Assembly (NCBI GenBank): GCA_017530965.1
Contig: JAFXLS010000067.1
Coordinates: 1 to 49,771, forward strand
Direction of reading: 5' to 3'
Origin: Fibrobacter sp.
GTDB taxonomy: Bacteria; Fibrobacterota; Fibrobacteria; Fibrobacterales; Fibrobacteraceae
Length of the DNA: 49,771 nt
Below, in pieces: positions 41,062 to 49,616 of the stretch. Each line of letters begins with the position of its first letter. Positions within the stretch are counted from its first letter, which is position 1. Both the position numbers and the translations under genes were made by a program. The notes below the pieces were generated by a model. The model was given only the letters and a program-made list of their open reading frames with translations, ran no database searches and had not been told where the DNA came from.

Positions 41062-42128
41062 ACTTTACCTTCCTTTTTGTACGCAAGTTGCCCGCATGCG
41101 GCGAGAATGTCGCGGCCACGCGGGTTGCGGATCGTGATTTGTATTTCGGCTGCTCTAACCATCGCCAAAAAGTCTTCTACCTGCTCTGGGGTGGGGGCGT
41201 GTAGCGTGGGATCGTCACCATCGTTCAATACAATGGCGTTTACCTTCACGCGGCGGGGGGCGCAAATTCGAATGAGTTCCTTGGCCGCCTTGGGAGTGCA
41301 GGTGATGTCCTGAATCAGGACGAATTCAAAGGTTACGTAATTGTCGGTTCTGCGGATGTATTCGTCAACCGCTTCCAAAAGTTTTTCGATGGGCCAGGTT
41401 TTGTTTACCGGCATCACGGACGAACGGTATTCGTTGTTGGTGCTGTTCAGGCTTACCGCTAGGCAACAGGGGGTATTTCGGTCTACCAGTTCCTTGATTT
41501 TGGGAACCACGCCGCTGGTGCTTACGGTCATGCGCTTTGCGCCCATGTTGAACAGACTCTGGTTATGCAGTGTGCAGCAGACGCGGTGCACGTTTTCCAG
41601 GTTGTTCAGGGGTTCGCCCATGCCCATGAAGATGATGTTGGTGACCTGGGCCGTTTTGCCTTCTTCGTTCAAAAGGCCGGCTTCTTTCAGGTACCAGTTT
41701 ACGTTGATGATTTCTTCCAGGATTTCGCCGGCTTCCAGGTTCCTGGTAAAGCCCATTTTGGCGGTACGGCAGAAGGCGCAGTTCATGGCGCAGCCTACCT
41801 GGGTCGAAACGCATACGGAATAGCGGCCGTTTGCGGGAATCATCACCGTTTCGATATGGTGGTCGTCATGGGTCTTGAAAAGCCATTTGACAGTTCCGTC
41901 TACCGACACCATGCGCTGCTCTTCTGTCAGTGCACGGAGGGTAAACTGGTCTGCCAATTTTTGACGGAGAGCGGGCGAAATGTTGCCCATTTCGTCATAG
42001 GTCTTGACCTGCTGACAAAAGAGCCATTTTTGAATTTGGCTTGCCCGGAACGGCTTTTCGTCTACGTCCCGGAGCCATGCCTTAAGCTCGTCTTCGGTGA
42101 GCGTTTTTATGTTTTTCGGCCATTCCAT
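41055..42128 (-). CDS. rlmN: RlmN, radical-SAM 23S rRNA/tRNA m2A methyltransferase
   Basis: 357 residues from the ATG at 42128 (MEWPKNIKTL). A longer frame from 42197 would overlap the XRE gene and lacks a ribosome site. The radical-SAM cluster CAMNCAFC (C-x3-C-x2-C) and the C-terminal RDILAACGQL with the catalytic Cys are both present, as is GMGEPLNN. It methylates C2 of A2503 in 23S rRNA and A37 in tRNA. A TATCTTTTG element lies 9 nt before the ATG and no Shine-Dalgarno is seen, so the mRNA may be leaderless. Confidence 0.96.
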   Translation of the reverse strand: MEWPKNIKTLTEDELKAWLRDVDEKPFRASQIQKWLFCQQVKTYDEMGNISPALRQKLADQFTLRALTEEQRMVSVDGTVKWLFKTHDDHHIETVMIPANGRYSVCVSTQVGCAMNCAFCRTAKMGFTRNLEAGEILEEIINVNWYLKEAGLLNEEGKTAQVTNIIFMGMGEPLNNLENVHRVCCTLHNQSLFNMGAKRMTVSTSGVVPKIKELVDRNTPCCLAVSLNSTNNEYRSSVMPVNKTWPIEKLLEAVDEYIRRTDNYVTFEFVLIQDITCTPKAAKELIRICAPRRVKVNAIVLNDGDDPTLHAPTPEQVEDFLAMVRAAEIQITIRNPRGRDILAACGQLAYKKEGKVC

Positions 42129-42136
42129 CGGGGGCA

Positions 42137-42143
42137 AAAGATA
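42137..42143 (-). promoter_or_regulatory. -10 element for rlmN
   Basis: On the minus strand GCTATCTTTTG has TATCTT at 42143-42138; the ATG starts at 42128. It fits the recurrent motif. Confidence 0.45.
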
Positions 42144-42181
42144 GCAAAAAAATACATTTTTGTTAAGGGGCAAAATAGCTG

Positions 42182-42571
42182 TTATTGCCCCGGACAATTT
42201 CTCGATGGTGGGGGCTTTGTGGATGCGGAATCCTGTTGTTTTTGGGCGTTATTGATGTATTCTGTTAATTTTAGCCTTGTTTCTGCGGCGATACTGGGCG
42301 GAACTTTAAAGGGTATCTTTTGGTTCTCGATCAAGGGGTAGAATCGGTCCACTTCGTGAAACAGCTGGGAAAGGGTTTTATTGTAGGCGTTCGCCAGCGC
42401 ACAAATGGTGTTGATAGAGGGAAGTCTTTTACCGACTTCGACTTGCGATATGAATTGCCGCGTGATGTTTGACCGGATGGAAAGCCCGATTTGGGTGAGC
42501 CCCTGTTGTCGGCGACTTTCCAGAAATACGAGCCGGATGGCTTCGCTGAGAATGTGATCTTTGTATTCCAC
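42182..42571 (-). CDS. XRE-family helix-turn-helix protein
   Basis: 129 residues from a GTG at 42571, chosen because GAGGT precedes it by 5 nt; the open frame runs 10 codons further to 42601. The HTH (about 18-70) reads SRRQQGLTQIGLSIRSNI, RQFISQVEVGKRLPSINTIC and ALANAYNKTLSQLFHEV, the standard XRE/Cro pattern. The C-terminal part is polar and ends PPPSRNCPGQ. It lies 53 bp upstream of rlmN. The ligand and target are unknown. Confidence 0.8.
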   Translation of the reverse strand: MEYKDHILSEAIRLVFLESRRQQGLTQIGLSIRSNITRQFISQVEVGKRLPSINTICALANAYNKTLSQLFHEVDRFYPLIENQKIPFKVPPSIAAETRLKLTEYINNAQKQQDSASTKPPPSRNCPGQ

Positions 42572-42723
42572 AAACAACCTCGAAAAAACGTGGATAACCA
42601 ATCACTCTCTGGGTGCCAATTTTAGAATTAGATGGTGCGGGGGCGTGCAAACACGTGTTTGCAGACTTTGAAAAAATATCTTAACGGTTTTTATGGAATG
42701 TAGAAACGGAAGATTGTATAGAT

Positions 42724-42758
42724 ACAAGAAAGACGTCTCACTTACCGTGAAACGTCTT
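42724..42758 (-). terminator. hairpin after tRNA-Arg
   Basis: Stem 42730-42741 with 42747-42758 (12 bp, one G-T on the minus strand) around a 5-nt loop, followed on the minus strand by TTTCTTG. The T-run is imperfect, so it may be a processing or weak termination signal. Confidence 0.65.
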
Positions 42759-42764
42759 CCTTTC

Positions 42765-42838
<74 letters not shown>

Positions 42839-42853
42839 TTGATTGATGGCCCA

Positions 42854-42881
42854 AATATAGCTTAATACGTGCTTTTGTCAA
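42854..42881 (-). promoter_or_regulatory. promoter of tRNA-Arg
   Basis: On the minus strand TTGACA (42881-42876) is followed after 16 bp by TATATT (42859-42854), then TTGGG. The tRNA 5' end is at 42838. Confidence 0.75.
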
Positions 42882-42887
42882 GGGTCG

Positions 42888-42917
42888 TTGAATAAAAAAA
42901 TGAAAATTTTCTATCTT
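42888..42917 (+). promoter_or_regulatory. promoter of the class A PBP gene
   Basis: TTGAAT (42888-42893) and TATCTT (42912-42917) with an 18-bp spacer, 26 nt before the ATG at 42944. It is back to back with the tRNA promoter. Confidence 0.6.
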
Positions 42918-42943
42918 TCCCCGAAAAATAACATTATTATACT

Positions 42944-45256
42944 ATGAATAAAGTCAAATCCATATTGCAGGCTGTTCTCGAGGTCTTAAAGAGCTGGTTT
43001 ACTGATCGCAAGATCATTATGTGGCTCATTATCTTTGCTGTTCCTGTGGTGGCTGCTTTTATTGCTGTCGTTGCAGTGTACAACCACTTCTCGCCGGAGC
43101 TTCCGTCCCTTTCGCAGTTGGAACAGATCAACCCGAAGCTGGTTACCAACATCTACGACATGAACGGAAAGATTGCCCACGAATATTTTGTGGAACGTCG
43201 CGAATGGACGAGCTTCGATTCCATTCCCGAGAATGCAATCCATGCTGTGATGGCCACTGAAGACCGAGCCTTCTATAGCCACTGGGGCATGAACGTGTGG
43301 GCGATTCCGTCTGCCGTTATGGAAAGCGCCTTGTCCGGCAAAAAGCTGCGTGGTGCATCTACCTTGACTCAGCAGCTGACCAAGCTTTTGTTCTTGACTC
43401 CTGAACGTACCATTTCCCGTAAGATCAAGGAAATGATGACGGCTATCCGCATCGAGCAGACTTATACTAAAGAAGAAATTCTTGAATTCTACATGAACGA
43501 AGTCTACCTGGCTGGCGGTAACTATGGTTTCCAGGCGGCAGGCAAGTTCTACTTCGGCCGTCCGCTCGATAGCCTTACGATTCCGGAATTGGCTGTGCTG
43601 GCCGGTATGTTGCAGCGCCCTGAAGCTTACCGCCCCGACCGTCACCCTGAAGCTTCTCTCGAACGCCGCAATACCGTGCTTTACGCCATGCGCGATGCCG
43701 GCTACATTAACGACGACGATTATCACGAATATATCAAGACTCCTATTGAACTTGCGAAGAAGGAAGTCTCTAACGAATCCGGTCTTTATTTCTACGAAGA
43801 AATCCGTAAGTACATGGAAAAGAAGTACGGCGAAAATTCGCTGTATGCCGATGGTGTCTCGATCAACTCCACGATTGATCCTGACATTCAGGCTTACGCC
43901 GATAGCGTCGCTCGCGTGCAGGTTGAAAAGGTACGTCGCCGCGTCAAGTACCGCGCAACCCGTCGCCTTTTCCTCACCAAGAAATACAATATGCCTGAGG
44001 ATAGCGTCGTCGCTCACTTCGATAGCGTCTATACTCTCTTTAAAAAGGAATACCTGGCCGACGACCTGAAGCGTCCGGCTGACAAGCGCCGCTTCCCGGA
44101 CTCTATCCTTTACCACCATCCTGAAATTGCAGCTATCTTGATTGAAAACGAATCGGGAGCAATCCGTGCTATGGTGGGTGGCTCCGACTTTAACCAGTCC
44201 CGTTGGAACCGTGCGGTGCAGTCTTTGCGTCAGCCCGGCTCGTCGTTTAAGCCCATTGTGTATTCGACGGCCATGGACAACGGCGCAAGCCCCTGCGACT
44301 CGGTGAACGACCAGCCGGTGAGCATTCCCGATCCGGATGACAAGGACAAGAACAAGGTTTGGCGCCCGGCGAACTTCGAACATGACTTCGAAGGCATGAT
44401 GACGCTCCGCCGCGCCCTTTACAAGTCCAAGAACTTGCCGGCTATTTTGACTGGTATGAAGTACGGCCTCAACAACGTGGTGAACTACGCCCGCAAGTTC
44501 GGCATTGTGCGTGCTCCGCTCATGGCCGTGCCCAGCTTGGCTCTGGGTTCCGTGGGTGCAACGCTTATGGAAATGACGTCGGCCTATACGGTGTTCCCGA
44601 ACGGCGGTAACCGTATTGAACCGTACATGATTGAATCCATTGTGGACCGCAACGGCGAAGTCATCGAAAAGAATTCCAAGGTGGAACATGAAGTGTTGCG
44701 CCCGGCTTCGGCCTACTTGATGGTCGACATGCTTAAGGACGTGAACATTCGCGGTACGGCAGCCCGCGTGTGGGCGAGCGGCTTTACTCACCCGAGTGGT
44801 GGTAAGACCGGTACGACTAATGATTATACGGACTGCTGGTACATCGGCTTTACCAAGCAATTCACCATGGGCGTATGGGTCGGCTCTGACAGCCCGGGTA
44901 CCTTGGGCGCAGGTCATACGGGTACCGAAGATGCTCTCCCGGTTTGGATGGCCGTGATGAAGCAGCTTCACAAGGACTTGCCGCGTAAGCCGTTCCCGGT
45001 TCCGAGCGGTGTCGTAAGCAAGGGCATCTGTAACCACACGGGTAAGATTGCCGGTGAATTCTGCTCCGAAAAGACTTACTGCCTCTATACCGCGGGCTAC
45101 GCTCCGACCGAAGTCTGCGACGGTAACCACTTTGAAGTCAAGACCAAGTCTGCCGACGACGCTACGCTCTTTAGCAACAAGGGGGCAAGTGCAGCCCCCA
45201 AGCCGAGCAGCAGCGGTAATGGCCCCGCCAAGAAGAACACCCGCAAGATGTTCTAG
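42944..45256 (+). CDS. class A penicillin-binding protein (PBP1A-like)
   Basis: 770 residues. Cytoplasmic tail, membrane anchor (about 23-45), then the GT51 glycosyltransferase domain with ATEDRAFYSHWG (Glu106), RGASTLTQQLTK and FYMNEVYLAGGNYGFQAA (Glu186), and finally the transpeptidase domain: SSFK at 433-436, SKN at 495-497 and KTGTT at 621-625. It polymerises and crosslinks peptidoglycan. An insert of about 90 residues (about 320-395, rich in Arg and Lys) separates the two domains, as an ODD-like region in PBP1A. The C-terminal tail is Ser/Ala/Pro-rich and ends KKNTRKMF. Confidence 0.95.
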   Translation: MNKVKSILQAVLEVLKSWFTDRKIIMWLIIFAVPVVAAFIAVVAVYNHFSPELPSLSQLEQINPKLVTNIYDMNGKIAHEYFVERREWTSFDSIPENAIHAVMATEDRAFYSHWGMNVWAIPSAVMESALSGKKLRGASTLTQQLTKLLFLTPERTISRKIKEMMTAIRIEQTYTKEEILEFYMNEVYLAGGNYGFQAAGKFYFGRPLDSLTIPELAVLAGMLQRPEAYRPDRHPEASLERRNTVLYAMRDAGYINDDDYHEYIKTPIELAKKEVSNESGLYFYEEIRKYMEKKYGENSLYADGVSINSTIDPDIQAYADSVARVQVEKVRRRVKYRATRRLFLTKKYNMPEDSVVAHFDSVYTLFKKEYLADDLKRPADKRRFPDSILYHHPEIAAILIENESGAIRAMVGGSDFNQSRWNRAVQSLRQPGSSFKPIVYSTAMDNGASPCDSVNDQPVSIPDPDDKDKNKVWRPANFEHDFEGMMTLRRALYKSKNLPAILTGMKYGLNNVVNYARKFGIVRAPLMAVPSLALGSVGATLMEMTSAYTVFPNGGNRIEPYMIESIVDRNGEVIEKNSKVEHEVLRPASAYLMVDMLKDVNIRGTAARVWASGFTHPSGGKTGTTNDYTDCWYIGFTKQFTMGVWVGSDSPGTLGAGHTGTEDALPVWMAVMKQLHKDLPRKPFPVPSGVVSKGICNHTGKIAGEFCSEKTYCLYTAGYAPTEVCDGNHFEVKTKSADDATLFSNKGASAAPKPSSSGNGPAKKNTRKMF

Positions 45257-45285
45257 TGGTTGATTGCTAGTTCTTGGTAAAAAAT

Positions 45286-45309
45286 AAGGGGCGCCGAGGG
45301 CGCCCTTTT
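45286..45309 (+). terminator. terminator after the PBP gene
   Basis: AAGGGGCGCC (45286-45295), loop GAG, then GGCGCCCTTT (45299-45308); the core 7 bp are perfect, and TTTT follows within the right arm. Confidence 0.8.
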
Positions 45310-45333
45310 AGATTTTAAAAGCCTCTAATTAAA

Positions 45334-45882
45334 TTATTTCGCTAACATTTTATTGAGCGTGGCGCGCATGTGGTTCATGTTCGCTTCGTTCAAGGTTTCG
45401 TAACGGTAGAAGGTTCCGTCTTTCTGCACCACGTATACGACCGGGATGTAGCCAGTGCCGTAAGCGGGGCCGAACTTGTAGTCGCTATCCTGGAATACGG
45501 GAATCGCTACGTGGAACTGGTCGATAAACAGGCGAATGTCGTTTTTCTTGATGCCGCCGCCGAGGCCGATGGCGATGCCGGTGAGACCCTTAGGTTCGTA
45601 TTCCTTGACCAGGTCCTGGATTTCGGAAATATGGCGCTGGCAGTGGGGGCACTTGGGGCTGAAGTAATAGATCAAAAGGGGCTTGTTTGCAAACTGGCTG
45701 AACAGGATTCCCGGATCGCTAATGCCCGAAAGCGGCTTTGAAAAGTCCATCTTCATGGGCTGGTTGGTGGTGGTATCCTGCATCAACTGCACATCGGCCA
45801 TCTGGGGTTCCGGAGCGAGTTGCGCAAAAGGCGTAACCGCTGCAATGGCTGCAATACTTAAAATTTTAGAAACGAATTTCAT
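45334..45882 (-). CDS. exported thioredoxin-like protein (CPHC motif)
   Basis: 182 residues from the ATG at 45882 (MKFVSKILSI). The longer frame to 45939 has no ribosome site and would contain the promoter. A signal peptide (about 1-22) is followed by a redoxin fold with KPLLIYYFSPKCPHCQRH (active site CPHC, 78-81), VFQDSDYKFGPAYGTGYIPV with the cis-Pro, and YVVQKDG. It probably reduces or isomerises disulphides in the periplasm, relevant to the Cys-rich lipoproteins here, as inference. The TATATTTT -10 lies 17 nt upstream. Confidence 0.88.
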   Translation of the reverse strand: MKFVSKILSIAAIAAVTPFAQLAPEPQMADVQLMQDTTTNQPMKMDFSKPLSGISDPGILFSQFANKPLLIYYFSPKCPHCQRHISEIQDLVKEYEPKGLTGIAIGLGGGIKKNDIRLFIDQFHVAIPVFQDSDYKFGPAYGTGYIPVVYVVQKDGTFYRYETLNEANMNHMRATLNKMLAK

Positions 45883-45966
45883 AACCCTTAAAATACGAAA
45901 ATATAGCCCGAAAAGACACCTTTGCATAAAAAAAATCACACTTTTGAATATTCCAAATTGGAATGG

Positions 45967-47724
45967 CTACAGGCTGTAGGTGGTAATAATCGAGTAGTGG
46001 GGTTCGCCCTTGCGGACTCCGTTCAGGGGGATGCTTACGTCAACCTTGTTGACCAGCCTGCTGATGGACTTGGTTTGTGCAAAACGCATGCCGAAGCCGG
46101 TAAGGTAGATTAGATCCTTGCGGTTGATGTCCCAGAAATCCCAGGCGGTTTCTCCGATGCTTTGGAATACCACGAATACGGGCATGAGGGTGGCAATTTC
46201 AAAGTTTGTAAAGTAGCGCTGTTCCAGGTTGGCGAATACTCGGGCCTGGCCTGCGTAGAATCCGGTGGGGAAGCCGGCGAAGCCGTTTACGCCGCCGAGG
46301 GTGAGCTGCTTGCCGTAGCGGGCATCTTCATAGAAATCAGCAACGCCTGTAAGCGCCGTTGCGAAAGAATTGGTGGGGTGGAAGATGTATTCGCCGGAAA
46401 GCCGTCCGTAGTAGTCGTGCCTTTCGCCGTGGTCCAGGTAGAAGTTCATTTCGGACTTCATGGTGAGGTGGTGCATGTTGCTGCCCAGCATCAGGTTTGC
46501 CCAGAAATCGAGACGGATGTCGTTGTCAGCGGCGCCGAGCTGTTCGTAATTCTTGGAAATTTGCGCCTTGAGTTCGTAACCTTTTTCAATATCTTCGGTC
46601 CACTTGGCGTTATGGAAATTCTTGATTTTCTCGTAGCGGATGTTCGAAAGGGTCAGGTAGAAACCGAGACGGGAATCTTTCTGTTCGGGGAGCCATTCGT
46701 TGACTGCTGTTGCGGAATCGATGGCGTAGGTGGTGTCGCCGTCGGTAAAGGCGTAGGGGTAAAGCTTGCCTTCGCTAGCGGTGGTATAGTGGTAGTCGTA
46801 GGTGGCGCCGGCGTAGAGCTTGCGGTAAGTTCCGCCGAAGGAGCGGCTGATTCTAAAGCTCAGGGAGTCGTCGATAAAATCCTTGACGGCTAACAGTTTT
46901 ACGACTTCGTTGCCGTTATACAGCGGGAATGAATCAAGCAGGGCTTTTTTGTGATTGTAGATAGGGCTGTCGCCGTATCTTTTTCGGGCATCGTACACGG
47001 TGGCGCCGGGGGGCAACTTTCCGCTGCCATAAAAGTAGGCTTCGTGCTTATTCTTTAGACCCTCAATCGTATAGGCCCACTGGTTTTGGCTTCTGCTCAA
47101 GAACGGGATGTACATCTTTCCGTAGGCGAGGTAGCCGTCGGTGTTGTAACTATATAAGAAATCCAAGTGGTTATAGCGGAACAAAAAGTGCGGGTCGCCG
47201 TATTCCACTTGCCACATGTCGCGGAATTCGTTGTGGCCGAAATAGAAACCCAGCTTTTGACCGAGACCGAGGAAGTTGCTTTCTTGAACGCCGATACCCC
47301 AGTTCAGGTTTTTATAGTTGTATTCTTTTCCGGCAAAGCCGAATGTGGTCGGGATGGAAAGCGTCCAGTTGTCGCTGGTCTTGACGTTTGCGATGTTCTT
47401 GCCGTCTTCGTTGGTAATCTTGATGCTTGCGTCCGAAAGAAAGTTCTGGCTGCGCAGGAACCGTTCGGCCTCTTGAATCTGGATGGGCGTGACGGTTTCG
47501 CCTTCATCGAAAAGGAGCAATTTCTTGACGGTCACTTCGCGGGTTTCGATGTGGATCCAATTCAATAAATCGTAGGCCCACTTGTCGTACTGGGTGTGGT
47601 ACCTGGAATCGTCAAAGGCGTCGCCAATGTTGTATCGGATAGAATCAATCTTGAATGCACCGGGAGTGTCCTGTGCAAAGGCTGCAAGAGGTACAAAAAA
47701 GAGAATAAACAAAATAATCGGCAT
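45967..47724 (-). CDS. Omp85-superfamily outer-membrane protein (BamA/TamA-like)
   Basis: 585 residues with a signal peptide (about 1-18, LAAFAQDTP). One POTRA-like module at about 60-120 (TVKKLLLFDEGETVTPIQIQ, FLRSQNFLSDASIKITNEDG) is followed by a predicted beta-barrel with aromatic-rich strands (LGQKLGFYFGHNEFRDMWQV, YAGATYDYHYTTA, FWANLMLG) and the end HYSIITTYSL. Omp85 proteins fold or translocate other outer-membrane proteins. The barrel is smaller than BamA and only one POTRA is clear, so a TamA- or ShlB-like relation is possible. TATATT lies 9 nt before the start codon and no Shine-Dalgarno is seen. Confidence 0.72.
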   Translation of the reverse strand: MPIILFILFFVPLAAFAQDTPGAFKIDSIRYNIGDAFDDSRYHTQYDKWAYDLLNWIHIETREVTVKKLLLFDEGETVTPIQIQEAERFLRSQNFLSDASIKITNEDGKNIANVKTSDNWTLSIPTTFGFAGKEYNYKNLNWGIGVQESNFLGLGQKLGFYFGHNEFRDMWQVEYGDPHFLFRYNHLDFLYSYNTDGYLAYGKMYIPFLSRSQNQWAYTIEGLKNKHEAYFYGSGKLPPGATVYDARKRYGDSPIYNHKKALLDSFPLYNGNEVVKLLAVKDFIDDSLSFRISRSFGGTYRKLYAGATYDYHYTTASEGKLYPYAFTDGDTTYAIDSATAVNEWLPEQKDSRLGFYLTLSNIRYEKIKNFHNAKWTEDIEKGYELKAQISKNYEQLGAADNDIRLDFWANLMLGSNMHHLTMKSEMNFYLDHGERHDYYGRLSGEYIFHPTNSFATALTGVADFYEDARYGKQLTLGGVNGFAGFPTGFYAGQARVFANLEQRYFTNFEIATLMPVFVVFQSIGETAWDFWDINRKDLIYLTGFGMRFAQTKSISRLVNKVDVSIPLNGVRKGEPHYSIITTYSL

Positions 47725-47844
47725 TGCGAGGATAATATAGAAAAAAGATTATATTGCCACACGGATGGGGAATCACTAACGTGATTCCTGATTTAATAAT
47801 TTAAATTTGGCGAAAAATGGGTCTTTTGAGGTTCTGGAGGTTTT

Positions 47845-49140
47845 ATGAAATTTGATAATGGTGTCATTCTGAGCTATACGAAACTAAGAACTTTAGTTCT
47901 CAAGTTGAGTTATCCTCTTAGGGGAGCAACGAAGTGGAGTCTCTTTGACCACTTGGCAACTTGTTGCCTTAGTGGGCATGATCCCCGAATGGGGAGAAGG
48001 ATCTTTATCGGTGTTTTATTTGCCGTACTTTATTTTTTCACTGCGTGCGACAGCGGTTCCAGCAGTACTGACCCTGACCCGATTGCGGAAGTTTCGAGCA
48101 GTAGCGGTGATGACGAAAACCTCTCCTCGAGTTTCGTTACGGACAAAGGAACGTCTTCCGGTGGGAGTTCGAAGTACTCTAGCTCTGTGAAGTCAGGTGA
48201 TGATTCGCAGAAGAGTTCTAGTTCTGTGAATTATAAGAATAGCAGTTCTTCTGAGGATGAGTCGAGTTCTTCTGAAGGTTGCCCATTTAATGGACGAAAT
48301 GAGGATGGCAGCGCAAATTTAACAGTAAACTGCTGCAATGGCGATACCGCTATAGTCATGAGTGGAAAATATACTCAATACTATACGTGCAGAGATGATT
48401 TCTGGCTTAGGGATTCTATTGGTGGACAGGATACTGTAAAGCCCTATATTTCACACCCCAATATGGAAAAACAGTTTTCCTCGAAAATTGATTATGAGAC
48501 GTTTGTAGATGATCGTGATGGTCAGGAATATAAGATTGTGACCATTAAAAAGCATTTTGATGGGGCCGGAGGTGGTGTAGATGAAGAATATACATTCTTT
48601 GCCGAAAACCTGAATTTGGGAAAACAGATCCTGGCTAACGCGACAGAATTTAGTGATTCTGTGGTAGAAAAGGTCTGCTACAACGACGACGAATGGTATT
48701 GCGACAACGGCTTTGGAGGTATGTACACTTGGAGCGAGGCCATGAACGTTCCTAAAAAATATGATACGGTTGCTGTCGAAAAACTCGATACGACGTATTT
48801 TAATGATCATCAATATATACAGGGGATATGCCCAGAGGGATGGCATATTATGGAAGAGCGTGAGTGGCGTTTTTTGAAGCCGGGCCATTTGACGAATTCT
48901 AGAGCTGTATGGGGGGGGGGCGATTCATACGGATTCTCGCTTCTCCCGGTAGGGCATTCATTTCATGGGAATTTTTATGGATATGGAGAGTTTGCAAGAG
49001 CGTGGCTTCCTAGTTTGAGTAAGCGACGAGATGATTGGGGAAAGAGTGTCTTGACGAGTGATACAGATGCTTACATTCAGTATGATACTGGTCTAGAACG
49101 ATATGGCTATCAGCCTATCCGTTGCACGAAGGACTATTAA
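47845..49140 (+). CDS. serine-rich FISUMP lipoprotein with an in-frame repeat insert at its signal peptide
   Basis: 431 residues if started at the ATG at 47845, which follows a strong GGAGG. Codons 6 to 54 fall in a 144-bp repeat element (47861-48004), so the real signal peptide (FIGVLFAVLYFFTAC, lipobox FTAC, Cys68) is pushed 48 residues inward. An in-frame ATG at 47989, codon 49, gives MGRRIFIGVLFAVLYFFTAC, a fine lipoprotein leader, but has only a weak ribosome site. A Ser-rich linker (about 70-145) precedes the FISUMP domain (DDRDGQEYKIVTIKK, MYTWSEAMNVPKK, CPEGWHIMEEREWRFLKPG, PIRCTKDY). A G10 tract lies in codons 356-359. Confidence 0.8.
   Translation: MKFDNGVILSYTKLRTLVLKLSYPLRGATKWSLFDHLATCCLSGHDPRMGRRIFIGVLFAVLYFFTACDSGSSSTDPDPIAEVSSSSGDDENLSSSFVTDKGTSSGGSSKYSSSVKSGDDSQKSSSSVNYKNSSSSEDESSSSEGCPFNGRNEDGSANLTVNCCNGDTAIVMSGKYTQYYTCRDDFWLRDSIGGQDTVKPYISHPNMEKQFSSKIDYETFVDDRDGQEYKIVTIKKHFDGAGGGVDEEYTFFAENLNLGKQILANATEFSDSVVEKVCYNDDEWYCDNGFGGMYTWSEAMNVPKKYDTVAVEKLDTTYFNDHQYIQGICPEGWHIMEEREWRFLKPGHLTNSRAVWGGGDSYGFSLLPVGHSFHGNFYGYGEFARAWLPSLSKRRDDWGKSVLTSDTDAYIQYDTGLERYGYQPIRCTKDY
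47861..48004 (+). repeat. GTCATTCTGAG...GAAGGATCT repeat element, copy B (144 bp)
   Basis: It begins GTGTCATTCTGAG and ends GAAGGATCT. Its last 69 bp match copy A at 34701-34769 with one mismatch; the first 75 bp differ and include the perfect hairpin AGAACT-TT-AGTTCT (47887-47900). The length is exactly 48 codons, so the frame of the surrounding lipoprotein gene is kept open. Removing it joins ATGAAATTTGATAATG to TTATCGGTGTT, which restores a normal-looking leader. Confidence 0.85.
48911..48920 (+). repeat. G10 homopolymer in the lipoprotein coding sequence
   Basis: Ten consecutive G read as W-G-G-G in frame. Tracts of this length are prone to slipped-strand gain or loss of a base, which would shift the frame and remove the last 70 residues of the FISUMP domain. 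Confidence 0.9.
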
Positions 49141-49179
49141 ACAAATAGTCTTCTAAAATGCCCTAAGGCGGAAGAAGAT

Positions 49180-49565
49180 AAGTCGTCGAGCGAACATTCG
49201 TCGGCCGAAGGCCGAGGCCATGTGAGCTTAAAGCCCCATGCGTAAAGCTGGGGCTGTAGCGAGAGTGAGACGTGAGTCGAACGGTCGTGTAAGAACGAGG
49301 CGAGCTTAGCTCTGGAGCCGTGGGCATTTGTAGCCCAGGGCGTTACGGGCGCGGCGCCTGAGCGCCCGTTCGAGGGGGTGCTGGAAGACCCGGCTATAGG
49401 TATGCTTGTATTTGGCCGAAGCGAATGTTGTTAGCAAGCGAACGAGCCACGGAATTTTCCGTGATAGTGAGCGGGTAACAACATCGCGAAGGCCATACGC
49501 ATAAGCCGGGGCTGCAAGCAGGGGGAGGCCTCCCCCCCCAATAGCGTCACTTTATGCTTGTTTTT
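49180..49565 (+). ncRNA. candidate structured RNA or structured repeat island (no ORF)
   Basis: No coding frame is seen in the 504 bp between the lipoprotein and glyA. Instead the plus strand folds: hairpins at 49202-49214, 49232-49255, 49321-49337 and 49345-49369, then one 122-nt hairpin (49389-49510) with about 32 nested pairs in six helical blocks: CCCGGCT/AGCCGGG, TATGC/GCATA, GTAT/ATAC, GGCC/GGCC, GCG/CGC and ATGTTGTTA/TAACAACAT. At its top is CACGGAA-TT-TTCCGTG (49448-49463). It is followed by a 16-bp palindrome (49521-49536) and CAAGCA (49515-49520) that pairs with TGCTTG (49555-49560) just before TTTTT. None of RNase P, tmRNA, SRP or 6S fits. It could be a 3' UTR or independent RNA. 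Confidence 0.5.
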
Positions 49566-49588
49566 AGAAAAATCTTTAGTCTCTCGCC

Positions 49589-49616
49589 TTGGGTCTCTCG
49601 TCTAAAAAGCTATATT
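49589..49616 (+). promoter_or_regulatory. promoter of glyA
   Basis: TTGGGT (49589-49594), a 16-bp spacer and TATATT (49611-49616) within GCTATATTTG. GTCTA lies 5 nt before CTATATT, as before purT. The ATG is at 49645 with CAAGGAG upstream. Confidence 0.6.

Noticed and set aside
49180..49565. RNase P RNA, tmRNA, 6S or SRP RNA
   Set aside because: The hallmark sequences of these RNAs (such as GGAAAGTCCGG for RNase P or the tmRNA tag and tRNA-like ends) are not present.
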